From JBNKEI01 sp050288705 (GTDB taxonomy: Bacteria; Myxococcota; Myxococcia; Myxococcales; UBA5297): DNA of 64,000 bases. Location: NCBI GenBank assembly GCA_050288705.1, contig JBNKEI010000198.1:1-64000 (forward strand). Direction: 5' to 3'. The translations under genes and the position numbers were made by a program. How positions within the stretch are numbered: position 1 is the first letter of the stretch; the number at the start of each line of letters is the position of its first letter. The notes below the pieces were generated by a model. That model was not told where the DNA came from and made no database searches. It saw only the letters and a list, made by a program, of their open reading frames with translations. Of the stretch, positions 34,357 through 43,928 are shown piece after piece.

Positions 34357-36309
34357 ATGAATTGCACTCCTGAGCGCCCCTCCAATGTACCTCTGGATGC
34401 GCACTGGATTGAAGAAGAGCAAGAGTGGGAACACAGTCCGCTAGCTGATTCCCAAGCAAAGCAGGGACTAGTTCGCTACTGGCGAAGAGACGGTTCGCTA
34501 AAATTGGAATGCCAATTTCGCGACGGTATCCCCCATGGTCCTTACCAAAGGTTCCATGAAAATGGTTCGGTGGCACAGAACGGACAGTTTCACAACGGAC
34601 GCCTGCATTCTACTTGCACTTGGTACAATACCTCTGGCCAGTCGACCTCCGAGTCGAGCCAACGCAACGAAACTTCTGAACACGTTTATCGTACCGAAAT
34701 CGATTATGAATATGGAAAGATAATGGCAACTCGTTTTTTTAACCGAGCGGGAGATCGAATTTGTTCCGATGGTTCAGCCTTCCCTTCAATCCCCCAACAA
34801 GTTCCTGCGCATGCCGAGTTTCGGCCCGATTCCAGAACCTGGTGCTATGGACCATTGGACGAACAAAACCTGCGCGTCGGTAAATGGATGGTTTGGAGCG
34901 AAGGCGGAGAACTATTGGAAACCACCGATTTTCAGAACGGGGTTCCCCACGGATCGCACTTTGAACAGATAATTGATTCTCAGCGGTTTCGTGTCCCTCA
35001 AATCTCAACGGTGCAGGGAAATTTTCAAGAGGGCCAGGCAGTAGGCGAGTGGGTCTGGTTAGACAGTCAGGAGAATATTCGCCATCAAATTGATTTCGGG
35101 CCTTTGCGCGATGAAACGTCGCAGTTGAGTTTGGATATTTTTTCAGACGCACGAAAAACTGGTACCGAATGGGAAACCATTGCCCACAGTTTTGCAAGAG
35201 AAGGTCTGCTTGCAGAAGCTTTGTGCGCTTTTGCTAGAGCAGCAGCCAATACCACCAACATCGATGGATTTTTACATTTTATTGAGCAACATAGCCCGCC
35301 ACTAACTTCTTACAGAGAACAAAAATTCGCCATCAGTTTGCCGGAAAAAGAATGCACTCCAGTGCGAGTTTTAGGTAATGAATTGGTTCGAGGAGAAAAA
35401 ATCGCATATTTACTTCGCTCCATGGCTTTGACATTACATTCTGTACAGCGTAATCGGGCTGCTCTCGACTATGTAAATACGGCAATCTTACTGGAGCCTT
35501 TTTCCAAAGAAATTTTATCCACCCGAGCTACTATTTTGCTTTCTTTGGGCCTAGATCAGCACGCTGCTATCGATGCTCAAGATATTGCTTCGGCACTACC
35601 ACAAGAAGCAACCTTTCTCCAAGGGTACGCCAAAATTCTTTTCCCAATCTTTGACTTTTGGCCGTTAAGCGAGCAGCCACAAACCAATTTTGAAGGTCTA
35701 CCCGAATCTCCTTCGCAACCTCTCGACGCTATCCAGCGAGTTGTACAAAAGTACGCCACTAGGCTCATGCTAATACGCGAGCGAGTTCGCTCTTTTGCCT
35801 ATCCTACCGTACGCTGGATGATTCCGGACCTAAGCTTTTTATTGACCGATGGTCCAGTACTTCTTGACCGATGTACTGTAGAGATTTCATTTATCGGCGA
35901 GGAATCTACTCGTCCAGTGGAAATTGATGAAACCCTGGACGTAGCAAGGTGGGACTTACCATCTCTCATGAGTCAAGCCAGGTACGAATGGAATGCGCTG
36001 ACATGGCTTTGCTGGAGCGTCGGGCTTACCGACGTAGCTATGCCTTATACAATTAGCGCTCCAGGCGAGTTTGGGTTGGCAGCGGGAATGTCAGCAGAAA
36101 GACTGTGGATTTGCAGAGATACGATTCAGAATCGATCTAGGGAAGCCAAGGCATCGGGATTCATTTGGGAAGGGCTTCCTCTAGAAGAATTAGATGAATC
36201 TCTTTTGAGAATTGCTGAATCTCAATATGCGGAAATGCAAGCCATGTTTAAATGGCTGTCATTTATTGAAAATCAATCCCCGTGGCAAGAAGACTTACGC
36301 GAAAGCTAA
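34357..36309 (+). CDS. MORN-repeat / TPR protein
   Basis: The 650-residue product begins with antitoxin-YwqK-like MORN-variant repeats (about 37-95 and 165-245: GLVRYWRRDGSLKLECQFRDGIPHGPYQRFHENGSVAQNGQF, GKWMVWSEGGELLETTDFQNGVPHG). A helical TPR-like part follows (about 270-420). The C-terminal 200 residues are rich in Trp, Leu and Glu with no motif I recognise. There is no signal peptide, so a cytoplasmic adaptor is likely. AGGAG lies 11 bp before the ATG. The FHA gene follows after 22 bp, suggesting an operon. Large MORN/TPR proteins of unknown role are common in myxobacteria. Confidence 0.75.
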   Translation: MNCTPERPSNVPLDAHWIEEEQEWEHSPLADSQAKQGLVRYWRRDGSLKLECQFRDGIPHGPYQRFHENGSVAQNGQFHNGRLHSTCTWYNTSGQSTSESSQRNETSEHVYRTEIDYEYGKIMATRFFNRAGDRICSDGSAFPSIPQQVPAHAEFRPDSRTWCYGPLDEQNLRVGKWMVWSEGGELLETTDFQNGVPHGSHFEQIIDSQRFRVPQISTVQGNFQEGQAVGEWVWLDSQENIRHQIDFGPLRDETSQLSLDIFSDARKTGTEWETIAHSFAREGLLAEALCAFARAAANTTNIDGFLHFIEQHSPPLTSYREQKFAISLPEKECTPVRVLGNELVRGEKIAYLLRSMALTLHSVQRNRAALDYVNTAILLEPFSKEILSTRATILLSLGLDQHAAIDAQDIASALPQEATFLQGYAKILFPIFDFWPLSEQPQTNFEGLPESPSQPLDAIQRVVQKYATRLMLIRERVRSFAYPTVRWMIPDLSFLLTDGPVLLDRCTVEISFIGEESTRPVEIDETLDVARWDLPSLMSQARYEWNALTWLCWSVGLTDVAMPYTISAPGEFGLAAGMSAERLWICRDTIQNRSREAKASGFIWEGLPLEELDESLLRIAESQYAEMQAMFKWLSFIENQSPWQEDLRES

Positions 36310-36331
36310 AACTCCAGCGCTGGAGACGTAA

Positions 36332-37294
36332 ATGAGCAAGCAGGGGCGAAGCGCCCGTACGTTATTTGTTTCAGATCTTCTCTGGAAGACTATGACGCAA
36401 ATGGCCGAAGAAATGAGCACTGACATCGATGCCTTGGCAAACCAGGCTTTTTTTACACTGGCAAGGCTTAATGGGTACGTCATTGCTGGCCGCTTAGGAC
36501 AGATAATAGCCCCGAGTGTTTCCCCACCAGATTCACCAATTCAGCCCCCAGAAGAACAGATATTTCCAGCAGGTCAAAGAAGAAATCCCGAGACGTCTCC
36601 ACCTCCACCTCTGCAACCCATTGAAGCAGAATCGGACATTCCTGAGTCCTCGTCGCCGGCAAGCAGTTCCTACGATAGTTCATTGCCCCTGGACGAATTA
36701 GCGGAATCTCCTGCGAATGCTCTTCCTGTTAGCCCTGAACACGCTGCCGCTGCTCGTCGCATTGCCTGCATTTCACAAGATGTTGATGAGCTTCCCCCTT
36801 GCGATCCTTTCCCCGAGCCGGCAAATAAATTCCCGCATTCTCGGTCCTTGTATCCGACTAGAAACGACGGATCAGCATCACAGGTGTTTCATCCTGCCTC
36901 GCCGCCGCCGGCGATAGATGACGTTAAAGACGTGTCGCGCAAGAAGACTATTCTAGATACGAACGAAGCAAACATTTTTCTAGCGCCCGACACCTCTTCC
37001 TACTCCGAGTATCAACCCACTCTCTTCATCGAGTACGGAGAACAGGCACCAATAAAAGTTGACTCCAGCCGATTCCTCATTGGACGGGGTCCACACTGCA
37101 ATTTGGTCATCGAATCAAAGCAGGTTTCTCGCGAGCATGCTTTGTTAGTCCGCGGAGCCGAGGGAGTCATCATCGAGGATCTTAACTCGCTCAATGGCAC
37201 ATGGTTCAACCAGTTACGCATTAGCAAACGAAAGATCGAGGATGGGGATACCTTTACCCTCGGCTCGGAACCAATCCGCTGCAGCATTCGCTAA
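36332..37294 (+). CDS. FHA-domain protein
   Basis: The 320-residue product has a short helical N-terminal domain (about 1-55, RTLFVSDLLWKTMTQMAEEMSTDIDALANQAFFTL) that resembles small ribbon-helix-helix or MetJ/Arc-like folds. A long Pro/Ser-rich linker (about 60-225) leads to a C-terminal forkhead-associated domain (about 232-320) with GRGPHCNLVI, VSREHALLV and EDLNSLNGTWFN. FHA domains bind phosphothreonine. Ser/Thr-kinase signalling is abundant in myxobacteria, so this is probably a phospho-dependent adaptor acting with the MORN/TPR neighbour. No kinase gene is in the window. Confidence 0.85.
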   Translation: MSKQGRSARTLFVSDLLWKTMTQMAEEMSTDIDALANQAFFTLARLNGYVIAGRLGQIIAPSVSPPDSPIQPPEEQIFPAGQRRNPETSPPPPLQPIEAESDIPESSSPASSSYDSSLPLDELAESPANALPVSPEHAAAARRIACISQDVDELPPCDPFPEPANKFPHSRSLYPTRNDGSASQVFHPASPPPAIDDVKDVSRKKTILDTNEANIFLAPDTSSYSEYQPTLFIEYGEQAPIKVDSSRFLIGRGPHCNLVIESKQVSREHALLVRGAEGVIIEDLNSLNGTWFNQLRISKRKIEDGDTFTLGSEPIRCSIR

Positions 37295-37428
37295 TGGGGT
37301 CTTTCTTTCGGATCTGAATTTCATTTCTGAAAAATAATTGCGACCTTAAAAGGTGCTGATAACAATAAGGCCAGCAAAATCAAAAGTTTATCTCAACCTA
37401 CCGCCTGGCACACCCCATGCTATCTAGC

Positions 37429-37505
37429 AAGACAAGCGAGACGCAGTGCTCAGAGCTGAAGCAGGTCCCCCCCCCGCCGCTTCAGTCGTCGCTGCGTCTC
37501 GTCTT
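37429..37505 (+). terminator. Long two-tier hairpin with T-tract; terminator or small RNA
   Basis: CGAGACGCAG (37437-37446) pairs perfectly with CTGCGTCTCG (37492-37501). Inside, CTGAAGC (37456-37462) pairs with GCTTCAG (37479-37485) around a C9-rich loop. The outer arm can extend AAGA/TCTT with a bulge and is followed by TCTTTTCC, a weak U-tract on the plus strand. It lies 140 bp past the FHA stop, so it may end that operon or close a short structured RNA. Confidence 0.5.
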
Positions 37506-37583
37506 TTCCAAGTCACTCAACGCTTTCATAAAAGTTCTCCTCCGTCGCCCTTAGTCGTCCTAAGCGGAGAAACCTGAATAAAA

Positions 37584-38594
37584 TTATCGCTTTGAGGAAA
37601 AAATATGCGCAGCAACGGCGTCCAACAATGACTCCAGTCCTTCACCAGTTGCTGATGACATAAGAAATACTGGAGTCTCGTTTTGTCCCAACTTGCCAAC
37701 CAACTCTTTGGCACGCTCACGCGCTTCTGGGATATCAATTTTATTTGCGGCAACCAACTGAGGCTTGGATGCTAATTCTGGACTATACATGCTAAGTTCG
37801 CGATTAAGCACTTCTAAATCGTTATAAGGATCGCGACCTTCACCCTCGGCGCTACAATCGATCATGTGCACCAGCAGCCGACATCGCGCTACGTGCTTTA
37901 GAAAACGCAGGCCTAGGCCAACCCCACTATGAGCTCCCTCGATTATTCCCGGGATATCAGCCATTACGAACGAAAGGCGATCTTTGTACTGAACAACTCC
38001 CAGATGGGGCGTAATGGTAGTAAACGGATAATCAGCAATTTTAGGCCGTGCTTTACTTAAATGAGAGATTAGCGTTGATTTGCCTGCATTGGGGAATCCG
38101 AGCAATCCCACATCGGCTAAAAGCCTTAGTTCAAGAATTACATCCTTCTCTTCGCCCGGCGTGCCCGGCTGAGCAAATCGTGGCGCTTGGCGAGTAGAGG
38201 TAGCAAAGTTCATATTTCCTAAGCCGCCTTTACCTCCTTGCACCAACACTACCTGCTGGCCATGACGAGTTAAATCGACAATAACTTCACGAGTCCCTGC
38301 TTGTAAAACGCGGGTTCCTACCGGGACTTTCAAGATTTCGTTAGAGCCATCACGGCCATTACAATCGTTACCCCGCCCAGGTTCGCCATTTGCGGCCTGG
38401 TGAATAGGCTCGAAACGATAGTCTAATAAGGTAGTATAACTTTGATCGGCCTCCAGCAAAATCGAGCCGCCATTTCCCCCATCTCCACCCGACGGCCCAC
38501 CACGCGGGATATATTTTTCCCTCCGGAAGGCAACTGCGCCCTTGCCTCCGTCACCGGCCTTAACATGGACGCAAACCTCGTCGACAAACCTCAC
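37584..38594 (-). CDS. obgE: Obg/CgtA GTPase
   Basis: Obg is an essential GTPase that aids 50S assembly and the stringent response. The 336-residue product has the Gly-rich Obg fold (about 1-158, CVHVKAGDGGKGAVAFRREKYIPRGGPSGGDGGNGG) and a GTPase domain with G1 GFPNAGKST, G2 DYPFTTITP, G3 DIPGIIEGA, G4 NKID and G5 SSATG. It lacks the C-terminal OCT domain, as in many Gram-negatives. It follows rplU and rpmA in the usual order. A small minus-strand hairpin at about 37538-37570 may terminate it. Confidence 0.96.
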   Translation of the reverse strand: MRFVDEVCVHVKAGDGGKGAVAFRREKYIPRGGPSGGDGGNGGSILLEADQSYTTLLDYRFEPIHQAANGEPGRGNDCNGRDGSNEILKVPVGTRVLQAGTREVIVDLTRHGQQVVLVQGGKGGLGNMNFATSTRQAPRFAQPGTPGEEKDVILELRLLADVGLLGFPNAGKSTLISHLSKARPKIADYPFTTITPHLGVVQYKDRLSFVMADIPGIIEGAHSGVGLGLRFLKHVARCRLLVHMIDCSAEGEGRDPYNDLEVLNRELSMYSPELASKPQLVAANKIDIPEARERAKELVGKLGQNETPVFLMSSATGEGLESLLDAVAAHIFSSKR

Positions 38595-38683
38595 GGCTCG
38601 ATCACTCTCAACCTTCTACAGACTGGCCAAACAAAATCCGTGCGACCCAGGGCCACACGGCAATCTGATAAGAAACAACCTAC

Positions 38684-38992
38684 TTAAGCTTTTGCAGCCT
38701 GACCTAACTTCTTCTGCTCTTCAAGAACTTTGTACTGTTCGGGCGTGTATACAGAAACGCGAGTACGCTCTCGACCTTCTCGTTCGTAGCGAACCATTCC
38801 GTTAATAGTAGCGAAAATTGAGTAATCACGCCCCATTCCTACGTTACTACCAGGATGGATTCTTGTACCCACTTGCCGCACCAATATACTGCCCGAGGTC
38901 ACGCTTTGCCCACCAAATACCTTTACGCCGCGCCGCTGACCAGGAGAGTCTCGTCCGTTGCGGCTAGAACCTTGACCTTTTTTGTGTGCCAT
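38684..38992 (-). CDS. rpmA: 50S ribosomal protein L27
   Basis: The start MAHKKGQGSSRNGRDSPGQRRGVKVFGGQ is the canonical L27 N-terminus, whose tail reaches the peptidyl-transferase centre; the in-frame 44-codon extension is not real. An AAGGT site precedes the ATG. The QVGTRIHPGSNVGMGRDYSIFA block completes the 102-residue protein. It lies between rplU and obgE. Confidence 0.97.
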   Translation of the reverse strand: MAHKKGQGSSRNGRDSPGQRRGVKVFGGQSVTSGSILVRQVGTRIHPGSNVGMGRDYSIFATINGMVRYEREGRERTRVSVYTPEQYKVLEEQKKLGQAAKA

Positions 38993-39053
38993 GATGCTGA
39001 CCTTTTGTCTTTGCCGGAAGTCCCCTAATCGGAACTCCTGGAATCCAAATTCG

Positions 39054-39389
39054 CTAGGCGCGAATTCCGGTAATCTTGATCTCGGTATACTTCTGTCGAT
39101 GTCCCTGACGCCGAGTAAACCCAAAATAGTTCTTCACAAAGTGAAGAGCCTTAGGCCCCTTCGCCATTTGCTCCACGATTTCCGCCTCGACTTGCGCACC
39201 ATCAACTAGCGGCTTGCCTACTTTTGGAACGGAATTTACGGCATCATTCGTACCGCTAGAGGCGCCAATCATCAACACTTCATTAAAAGTCAATTTGGAA
39301 CCATTGTCTCCAGGCAAAAGCTCCACTCGCAGGACATCGCCTTCCTGTACCCGGTACTGCTTGCCGCCGGTTTTAATCACTGCATACAT
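39054..39389 (-). CDS. rplU: 50S ribosomal protein L21
   Basis: The 111-residue product begins MYAVIKTGGKQYRVQEGDVLRVELL and ends with the FGFTRRQGHRQKYTEIKITGI motif that contacts 23S rRNA. It is the first gene of rplU-rpmA-obgE. The gap to rpmA is about 60 bp. Confidence 0.97.
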   Translation of the reverse strand: MYAVIKTGGKQYRVQEGDVLRVELLPGDNGSKLTFNEVLMIGASSGTNDAVNSVPKVGKPLVDGAQVEAEIVEQMAKGPKALHFVKNYFGFTRRQGHRQKYTEIKITGIRA

Positions 39390-39764
39390 CGGTAACCCCT
39401 TAACTAACCAGCCTTACGGCCGTGAACATACTGGAAACCCGCGCTACCACACTCCTGAACACTGTAAGAGATACGATAAGCTCGGCATACCAAAACCTAA
39501 TATTAACTTCTTCCGGCGGACACCACTACGCCCGTTACCAACAAGCGCGGCGACCCGGTTGATGAAAGCGCGCTTCTAATCCATCTTGCTTATGGTGTCA
39601 AGTAACTGGTCGAGAGTGACACGTACTGATTTAGCACTAAAAATATTCATTTTGCCAGAAAATTGATGTCGACCTGCTTGTAACCGCCTGTAGGCCATCC
39701 TATCATGCGTGAGCTTGAAAGCATTTTCTGCAAGCTTAACCCTATTTGGGTAGCGAAAGGACAC
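39390..39764. other. Intergenic region between divergent rplU and polyprenyl synthase
   Basis: About 375 bp that must hold the rplU promoter. Short frames exist but have no family resemblance. No clear sigma70 pair, hairpin or RNA gene was seen. Confidence 0.4.
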
Positions 39765-40742
39765 ATGACTAGGAAAAGTTCTGAGGAGTTTGTCGCCGCT
39801 GTAGAAAAACGCATGAATCTTTTGCTCACCGCTCCCGACAAAAAGGAGAACCGAAGGTGGGATTGCAGCAACATTCTTTCTGAAGCTGCCCGCCGTCTTT
39901 GTCTCAATTCTGGCGGAAAACGTGTTCGGCCAAAGCTAATTTTGTTATTGGGCGAAGCCCTAGGAGTGGGATATACTGCTTTGGAAGCTATCGCAGTTAC
40001 TGCGGAGCTAATTCATGCTGCCAGCCTTTTGCATGACGATGTGGTCGACGAAGCCGCTTTGCGACGCGGTCTAGCCACTGCTAACAACCAATTCGGAAAC
40101 TCGGTAGCAGTACTGGCGGGAGATTGGCTGTTATCCAATGCCTTTACCTCTTTAGATAATCTTCCTAGGCAAATCACCACTGACGCCCTGCACGTGGTAG
40201 CCGAAATGTCTCGAGCAGCCATACTAGAAGTGGAAGCCCGCGGCCAAATTGACCTTACCATTGACGATTGGTACACGATTGCTGCCGGAAAAACTGGTGC
40301 TTTGTTCGGATGGTGCGGCAAGTCAGTGGCTCGGCTCAGCGAACGAGCCGATATGGTTCCAGCGTTGGACACTTTTGGCCGTCGACTGGGACTCGCCTTT
40401 CAGCTAGCCGACGATTTAAAGGATTTGGTGGAAAAGGAGTCTGGAAAGGACCGTTTCTGCGATATCAAAAACCGCAGTCCTTCTTTACCCATCATTTGGG
40501 CTACCAAGCAATCTGCTGATTTATATTCCCAGCTTTCCCTAGCTTGGTCGAAACCGACTATGGAGCCAGAGGAAGTTCAGCAATTGGGAAATCTTCTTAT
40601 TGCTCATGGGGCCGACACCATGGCCGTTACTGAATTAGAGAACGAGGTATCGCAAGCGGTGGCTTGCCTTCAGCCATTGGGCGATCTTCCCTGGATTGAT
40701 AAAATCGCTAATTTGGCTCAATCCTTTGCACCAAAGAGTTGA
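39765..40742 (+). CDS. ispB: Polyprenyl diphosphate synthase
   Basis: The enzyme extends allylic diphosphates with isopentenyl diphosphate to make the quinone or lipid-carrier side chain. The start MTRKSSEEF has GAAAGGA nearby; an upstream ATG at 39705 lacks one. The 325-residue product has the first Asp-rich motif (LLHDDVVDEAALRRG), the GGKRVRPKL substrate block, KTGALFGWCG, and the second motif FQLADDLKDL. The second motif is shorter than the usual DDxxD by wording but keeps Asp-Asp...Asp. The chain length made cannot be read from sequence; octaprenyl/heptaprenyl type is the best match. Confidence 0.9.
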   Translation: MTRKSSEEFVAAVEKRMNLLLTAPDKKENRRWDCSNILSEAARRLCLNSGGKRVRPKLILLLGEALGVGYTALEAIAVTAELIHAASLLHDDVVDEAALRRGLATANNQFGNSVAVLAGDWLLSNAFTSLDNLPRQITTDALHVVAEMSRAAILEVEARGQIDLTIDDWYTIAAGKTGALFGWCGKSVARLSERADMVPALDTFGRRLGLAFQLADDLKDLVEKESGKDRFCDIKNRSPSLPIIWATKQSADLYSQLSLAWSKPTMEPEEVQQLGNLLIAHGADTMAVTELENEVSQAVACLQPLGDLPWIDKIANLAQSFAPKS

Positions 40743-41194
40743 GAATAGAGAAACTACTAATATATAGTTTTCGGTTACATTCATTGACCAATATTAGGTC
40801 ATTGTATTAATTATTTCTCTGCACAAGCGAGGAATCACCTGCCTAAGCTGTTGTTGGACATAGGCTTGCGTAGTACCATATCTTAGTGATGGGTTGGCTT
40901 TTCAAAATCTCGATATGTTAAGCATCCTCCGGTTCATAACGTGCAAGAAGAATGAACTGAAAGACTAGTTAGATAAGGTATGAGTATTGCTATTGTCGAA
41001 GGGGAATTGATTAGCTGGGCACGCAAGCGCGTTTGGGTATTTATTCTTAGCCACACCTCCAGAAGAAGAGACCTTGCCATTCCCAGACCTTCGAACAGTA
41101 AAAAATAGCATGACTATGTGCTTGCTATTCCTCATGACAGTTTTTGTTCCGAAAGCACTGGCGCTAACCAATCCCGCAGAGTAATCGCCCGAGT
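40743..41194. other. Intergenic region at the edge of the polysaccharide island
   Basis: About 450 bp of AT-rich DNA with no convincing gene. A short plus-strand frame at 41110-41184 looks like a bare 24-residue signal peptide. A 77-residue minus-strand frame overlaps it. Neither has homology I recognise. No integrase, tRNA or attachment repeat was found. Confidence 0.35.
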
Positions 41195-42598
41195 TCAACG
41201 CACGAAAGATGCGAGGTCTCGGATGCGACGAGCCGGAATACCTCCGTACAGACCATTAGGTTCACAGTCCTTAGTAACCACTGACCCCGCGGCCACGACT
41301 ACATCATTTCCAATCGTCACACCGGGAAGCACAATCGCGCGCGCACCAATCCAGACCCTGTCGCCGATTGTGACGGCGTGGCCAACAGGCTCGCGGCGAT
41401 AGTGTCCCGTTTCGTCGAACAAATGCGTGCTTGTAACAATGAGCACCTGCATGGCGACGTGGCAGTCGCGGCCTATGGCAATCGGAGCGAAGGATTCCAT
41501 GTACACGTCTGAGTTCATGAACGTGCCCTCTCCAATGGTGATCGATATCGACTCTCCTCCGACGATTTTGCAACGCGGCAACACATTCGGGGTGCGAACG
41601 TCGAGGCCCAGCGCGCGGTAGAGGAGCCACCGTAACGCGCGCGGCACAAGCACGGAGCCGCACATCGTGTTGAGATACAGACCCCTGAGAGCCCAAGTGG
41701 CATCCTCACTTAAACTCCTGGCCACCAAACGGGCGCCAAAACGTCTAATCGTACGCTTGTATCTTTCTTCGACCATCAATCGCAGGAAATGTTCTTTTAA
41801 GATAAATCCTACAATTGCCACTTGAATCGTTATATCTTTACGATGCTTTTGCGATATATATCTAAGATTGGCTATAGATTGCTCGGTTTTTTTTTCGGAA
41901 TTTCTGTGAACCAAATGATAGTTTTCTATCGTCACATCTCTTCTGAATTTCAATCCATGCCTATATAGACGGTATGCCAATTCTATATCTTCATGTCCCC
42001 AACCATTAAAGCTCTCATCAAACCCTCCAATTTCGTCTAAGGCTTTTTTAGGCACAGAGATATTTCCGGTAAAAAACCCCAACCATTGGAATGGGCTTAA
42101 TTCAACAAACAATAAACGTAAGACAAATTTCGGCAACGGATTTGCTTCAATACAAATTCTGTCGCCAAAACACGTTTTAAAATTAAAAAAGTTAGCTCTT
42201 TGACATAAGGCGTCTATCTCGTTTTCAGACAACAAGATCTCCTTTCTTCCACCCAGTATTACTGTGTTTGTATCGCGATTTGAAATATGTTTCTTTATAA
42301 AATCAGGCTCAGGTATCCTGTCGTCATCAACTAAAATTATGATTTCACCTCTCGCTTTCTCAATACCCCTATTCCTAGCAGCAGATCTCCCACAGTTTTT
42401 TTCCAAGACAAGCTTTATGGGCTCGTATGAAAATCGTATCAAATCAAAAGCTTCAATAGTTTCTTTCTTATTTCCATCAAAAACGACAATAACTTCTATA
42501 GAAGCATCTACCTGATTTTCAAATGCTTTAAGCACTGCACGAAGTCTCGTAATTTTGTCTTTTGTTGGTATTATGATGCTTGCCTTGATATTGCTCAT
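41195..42598 (-). CDS. Fused glycosyltransferase family 2 / hexapeptide acyltransferase
   Basis: The 467-residue product joins two enzymes. Residues about 5-285 form a GT-A glycosyltransferase (ASIIIPTKDKITRL, metal-binding VDDDRIPEPDF, WGHEDIELAYRL). Residues about 300-467 form a left-handed beta-helix acyltransferase (DVRTPNVLPRC, ITIGEGTFMNSDVYME, HVAMQVLIVTSTHLF with the catalytic His, GDRVWIGARAIVLPGVTIGNDVVVAAGSVV). Such a protein could transfer a sugar and acetylate it during surface polysaccharide assembly. The first part is encoded by DNA near 33-35% GC, the second near 60-68% GC, with the change between about 41700 and 41760. It overlaps the flippase by 4 bp. Confidence 0.85.
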   Translation of the reverse strand: MSNIKASIIIPTKDKITRLRAVLKAFENQVDASIEVIVVFDGNKKETIEAFDLIRFSYEPIKLVLEKNCGRSAARNRGIEKARGEIIILVDDDRIPEPDFIKKHISNRDTNTVILGGRKEILLSENEIDALCQRANFFNFKTCFGDRICIEANPLPKFVLRLLFVELSPFQWLGFFTGNISVPKKALDEIGGFDESFNGWGHEDIELAYRLYRHGLKFRRDVTIENYHLVHRNSEKKTEQSIANLRYISQKHRKDITIQVAIVGFILKEHFLRLMVEERYKRTIRRFGARLVARSLSEDATWALRGLYLNTMCGSVLVPRALRWLLYRALGLDVRTPNVLPRCKIVGGESISITIGEGTFMNSDVYMESFAPIAIGRDCHVAMQVLIVTSTHLFDETGHYRREPVGHAVTIGDRVWIGARAIVLPGVTIGNDVVVAAGSVVTKDCEPNGLYGGIPARRIRDLASFVR

Positions 42599-43890
42599 TT
42601 AGAACTCCCTCCATGCTTTTGTATCAACAAGGTGCTTTTTGTATAGAGATTATCGAGAATGCGCATCGCTTCGAATGTAAAAATCATAAGCAGATTACTC
42701 AGAAAAGCCCCTGCCAGTGCTCCGACTACATGCCAATTTCTTGTCATATAAATTTGCACACAAAAGGAAATCGGCAAAACTGACGCAATCATAATTCCTA
42801 CCTTAAATGCGCTTTTGCTTCCCTTCATGGTAGTTACTGACAAATAGAGCTGAAAGATTGCATAAGTTGCCATTCCGACTGATGATAGAATTACATAAGT
42901 TGAATTTAGCGCATAGCCGGCTCCGAACAATATAATAAAAAAACTCATTATTATTACCGAACCAGCAGAAACAAAGAAAAAAATGAGAATCGAGCGCTTT
43001 CTAATTTCGCGCTGTAGTTCAGCATGATCAGCTTGAGCTATTGATGGCAAAAAGACCACCATAAAAATTTCAAAAAAGAGTACTGCGAAGATATTTTTTA
43101 AAAAACCTTGGTACGCAGTATACACACCTACTGTTTCATTATCACAAAAATACTGTACAAACAAAATGTCACTAGAAAATATCGCTCCCACAGTCAACGT
43201 TCCAAAAGTGCTTGCAACCCCATAAACGTATACCCTCTTAACAGTTTCCCACCTTATTTTTCCGATACAGGAAATATTAGACCGCGCAACAGCCAATCCG
43301 CAAAATACAAATTGAGATATAATCAGGCTGCAAAAATAATACTTTGGATCTTTTTCTTTAAAAATGAATAAAAATATCAAAAGAACCATTAAGTTCAACA
43401 CAACGGAAACTAGTTTTATCTTGCAAATAGTAACGTATTTTTTTCTGCCCCTTAAAAAAGACTCCGTCAAGGCGCATATATTAGCCGCAAATGCAGTAGC
43501 AATACAAATCATCCATTCACGTCTTGTCAATTTTATATAAACAGAAACGTATTTATAGAGATGCAAATACAAGAAGCAGAGAACAATTGCAAAGATTGCA
43601 TTGCCTGTTATCGACACCATAATTAGTTCATCTTTTTCCTTCTCAGTGCTTGCCGGTAACATTTTATACATAGAGTTATTGGCACCCATGATCATCGGCA
43701 TACAAAGCAGGTAAGACAGAATATTGATTATGCCAATCTTCGCGAATTCAGAAACAGTAAAACTTCTTGCGACTACAACAGTTATGCCGGTTGCAAGAAT
43801 GCATACTGTTCCTTTATATACAAAAACTTCACTGAGGTTTTTTAAAAAATCACTGATTGATTCGTTATCTTTAAAATTTTTTTTATACAT
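42595..43890 (-). CDS. Wzx-like polysaccharide flippase
   Basis: The 431-residue, AT-rich gene encodes a protein with about 12 membrane helices and few charged loops. The layout fits the MATE/MOP (Wzx, PST) family that flips lipid-linked oligosaccharide repeat units across the inner membrane (VARSFTVSEFAKIGIINILSYLLCM near the start, NSTYVILSSVGMATYAIFQLYLSV near helix 9-10). It precedes and overlaps the GT2-acyltransferase gene. No Wzy polymerase is identifiable in the window, so the pathway may be partial here. Confidence 0.8.
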   Translation of the reverse strand: MYKKNFKDNESISDFLKNLSEVFVYKGTVCILATGITVVVARSFTVSEFAKIGIINILSYLLCMPMIMGANNSMYKMLPASTEKEKDELIMVSITGNAIFAIVLCFLYLHLYKYVSVYIKLTRREWMICIATAFAANICALTESFLRGRKKYVTICKIKLVSVVLNLMVLLIFLFIFKEKDPKYYFCSLIISQFVFCGLAVARSNISCIGKIRWETVKRVYVYGVASTFGTLTVGAIFSSDILFVQYFCDNETVGVYTAYQGFLKNIFAVLFFEIFMVVFLPSIAQADHAELQREIRKRSILIFFFVSAGSVIIMSFFIILFGAGYALNSTYVILSSVGMATYAIFQLYLSVTTMKGSKSAFKVGIMIASVLPISFCVQIYMTRNWHVVGALAGAFLSNLLMIFTFEAMRILDNLYTKSTLLIQKHGGSSK

Positions 43891-43928
43891 AAGTATTTTT
43901 CGACAAAATAGTTTGTTGAGAATCTTAT

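Noticed and set aside
41110..41184. 24-residue frame that looks like a bare signal peptide
   Set aside because: Too short, no mature domain and no ribosome binding site.
40965..41198. 77-codon minus-strand frame starting at a TTG at the end of the fusion gene
   Set aside because: No family resemblance; composition like the intergenic DNA around it.
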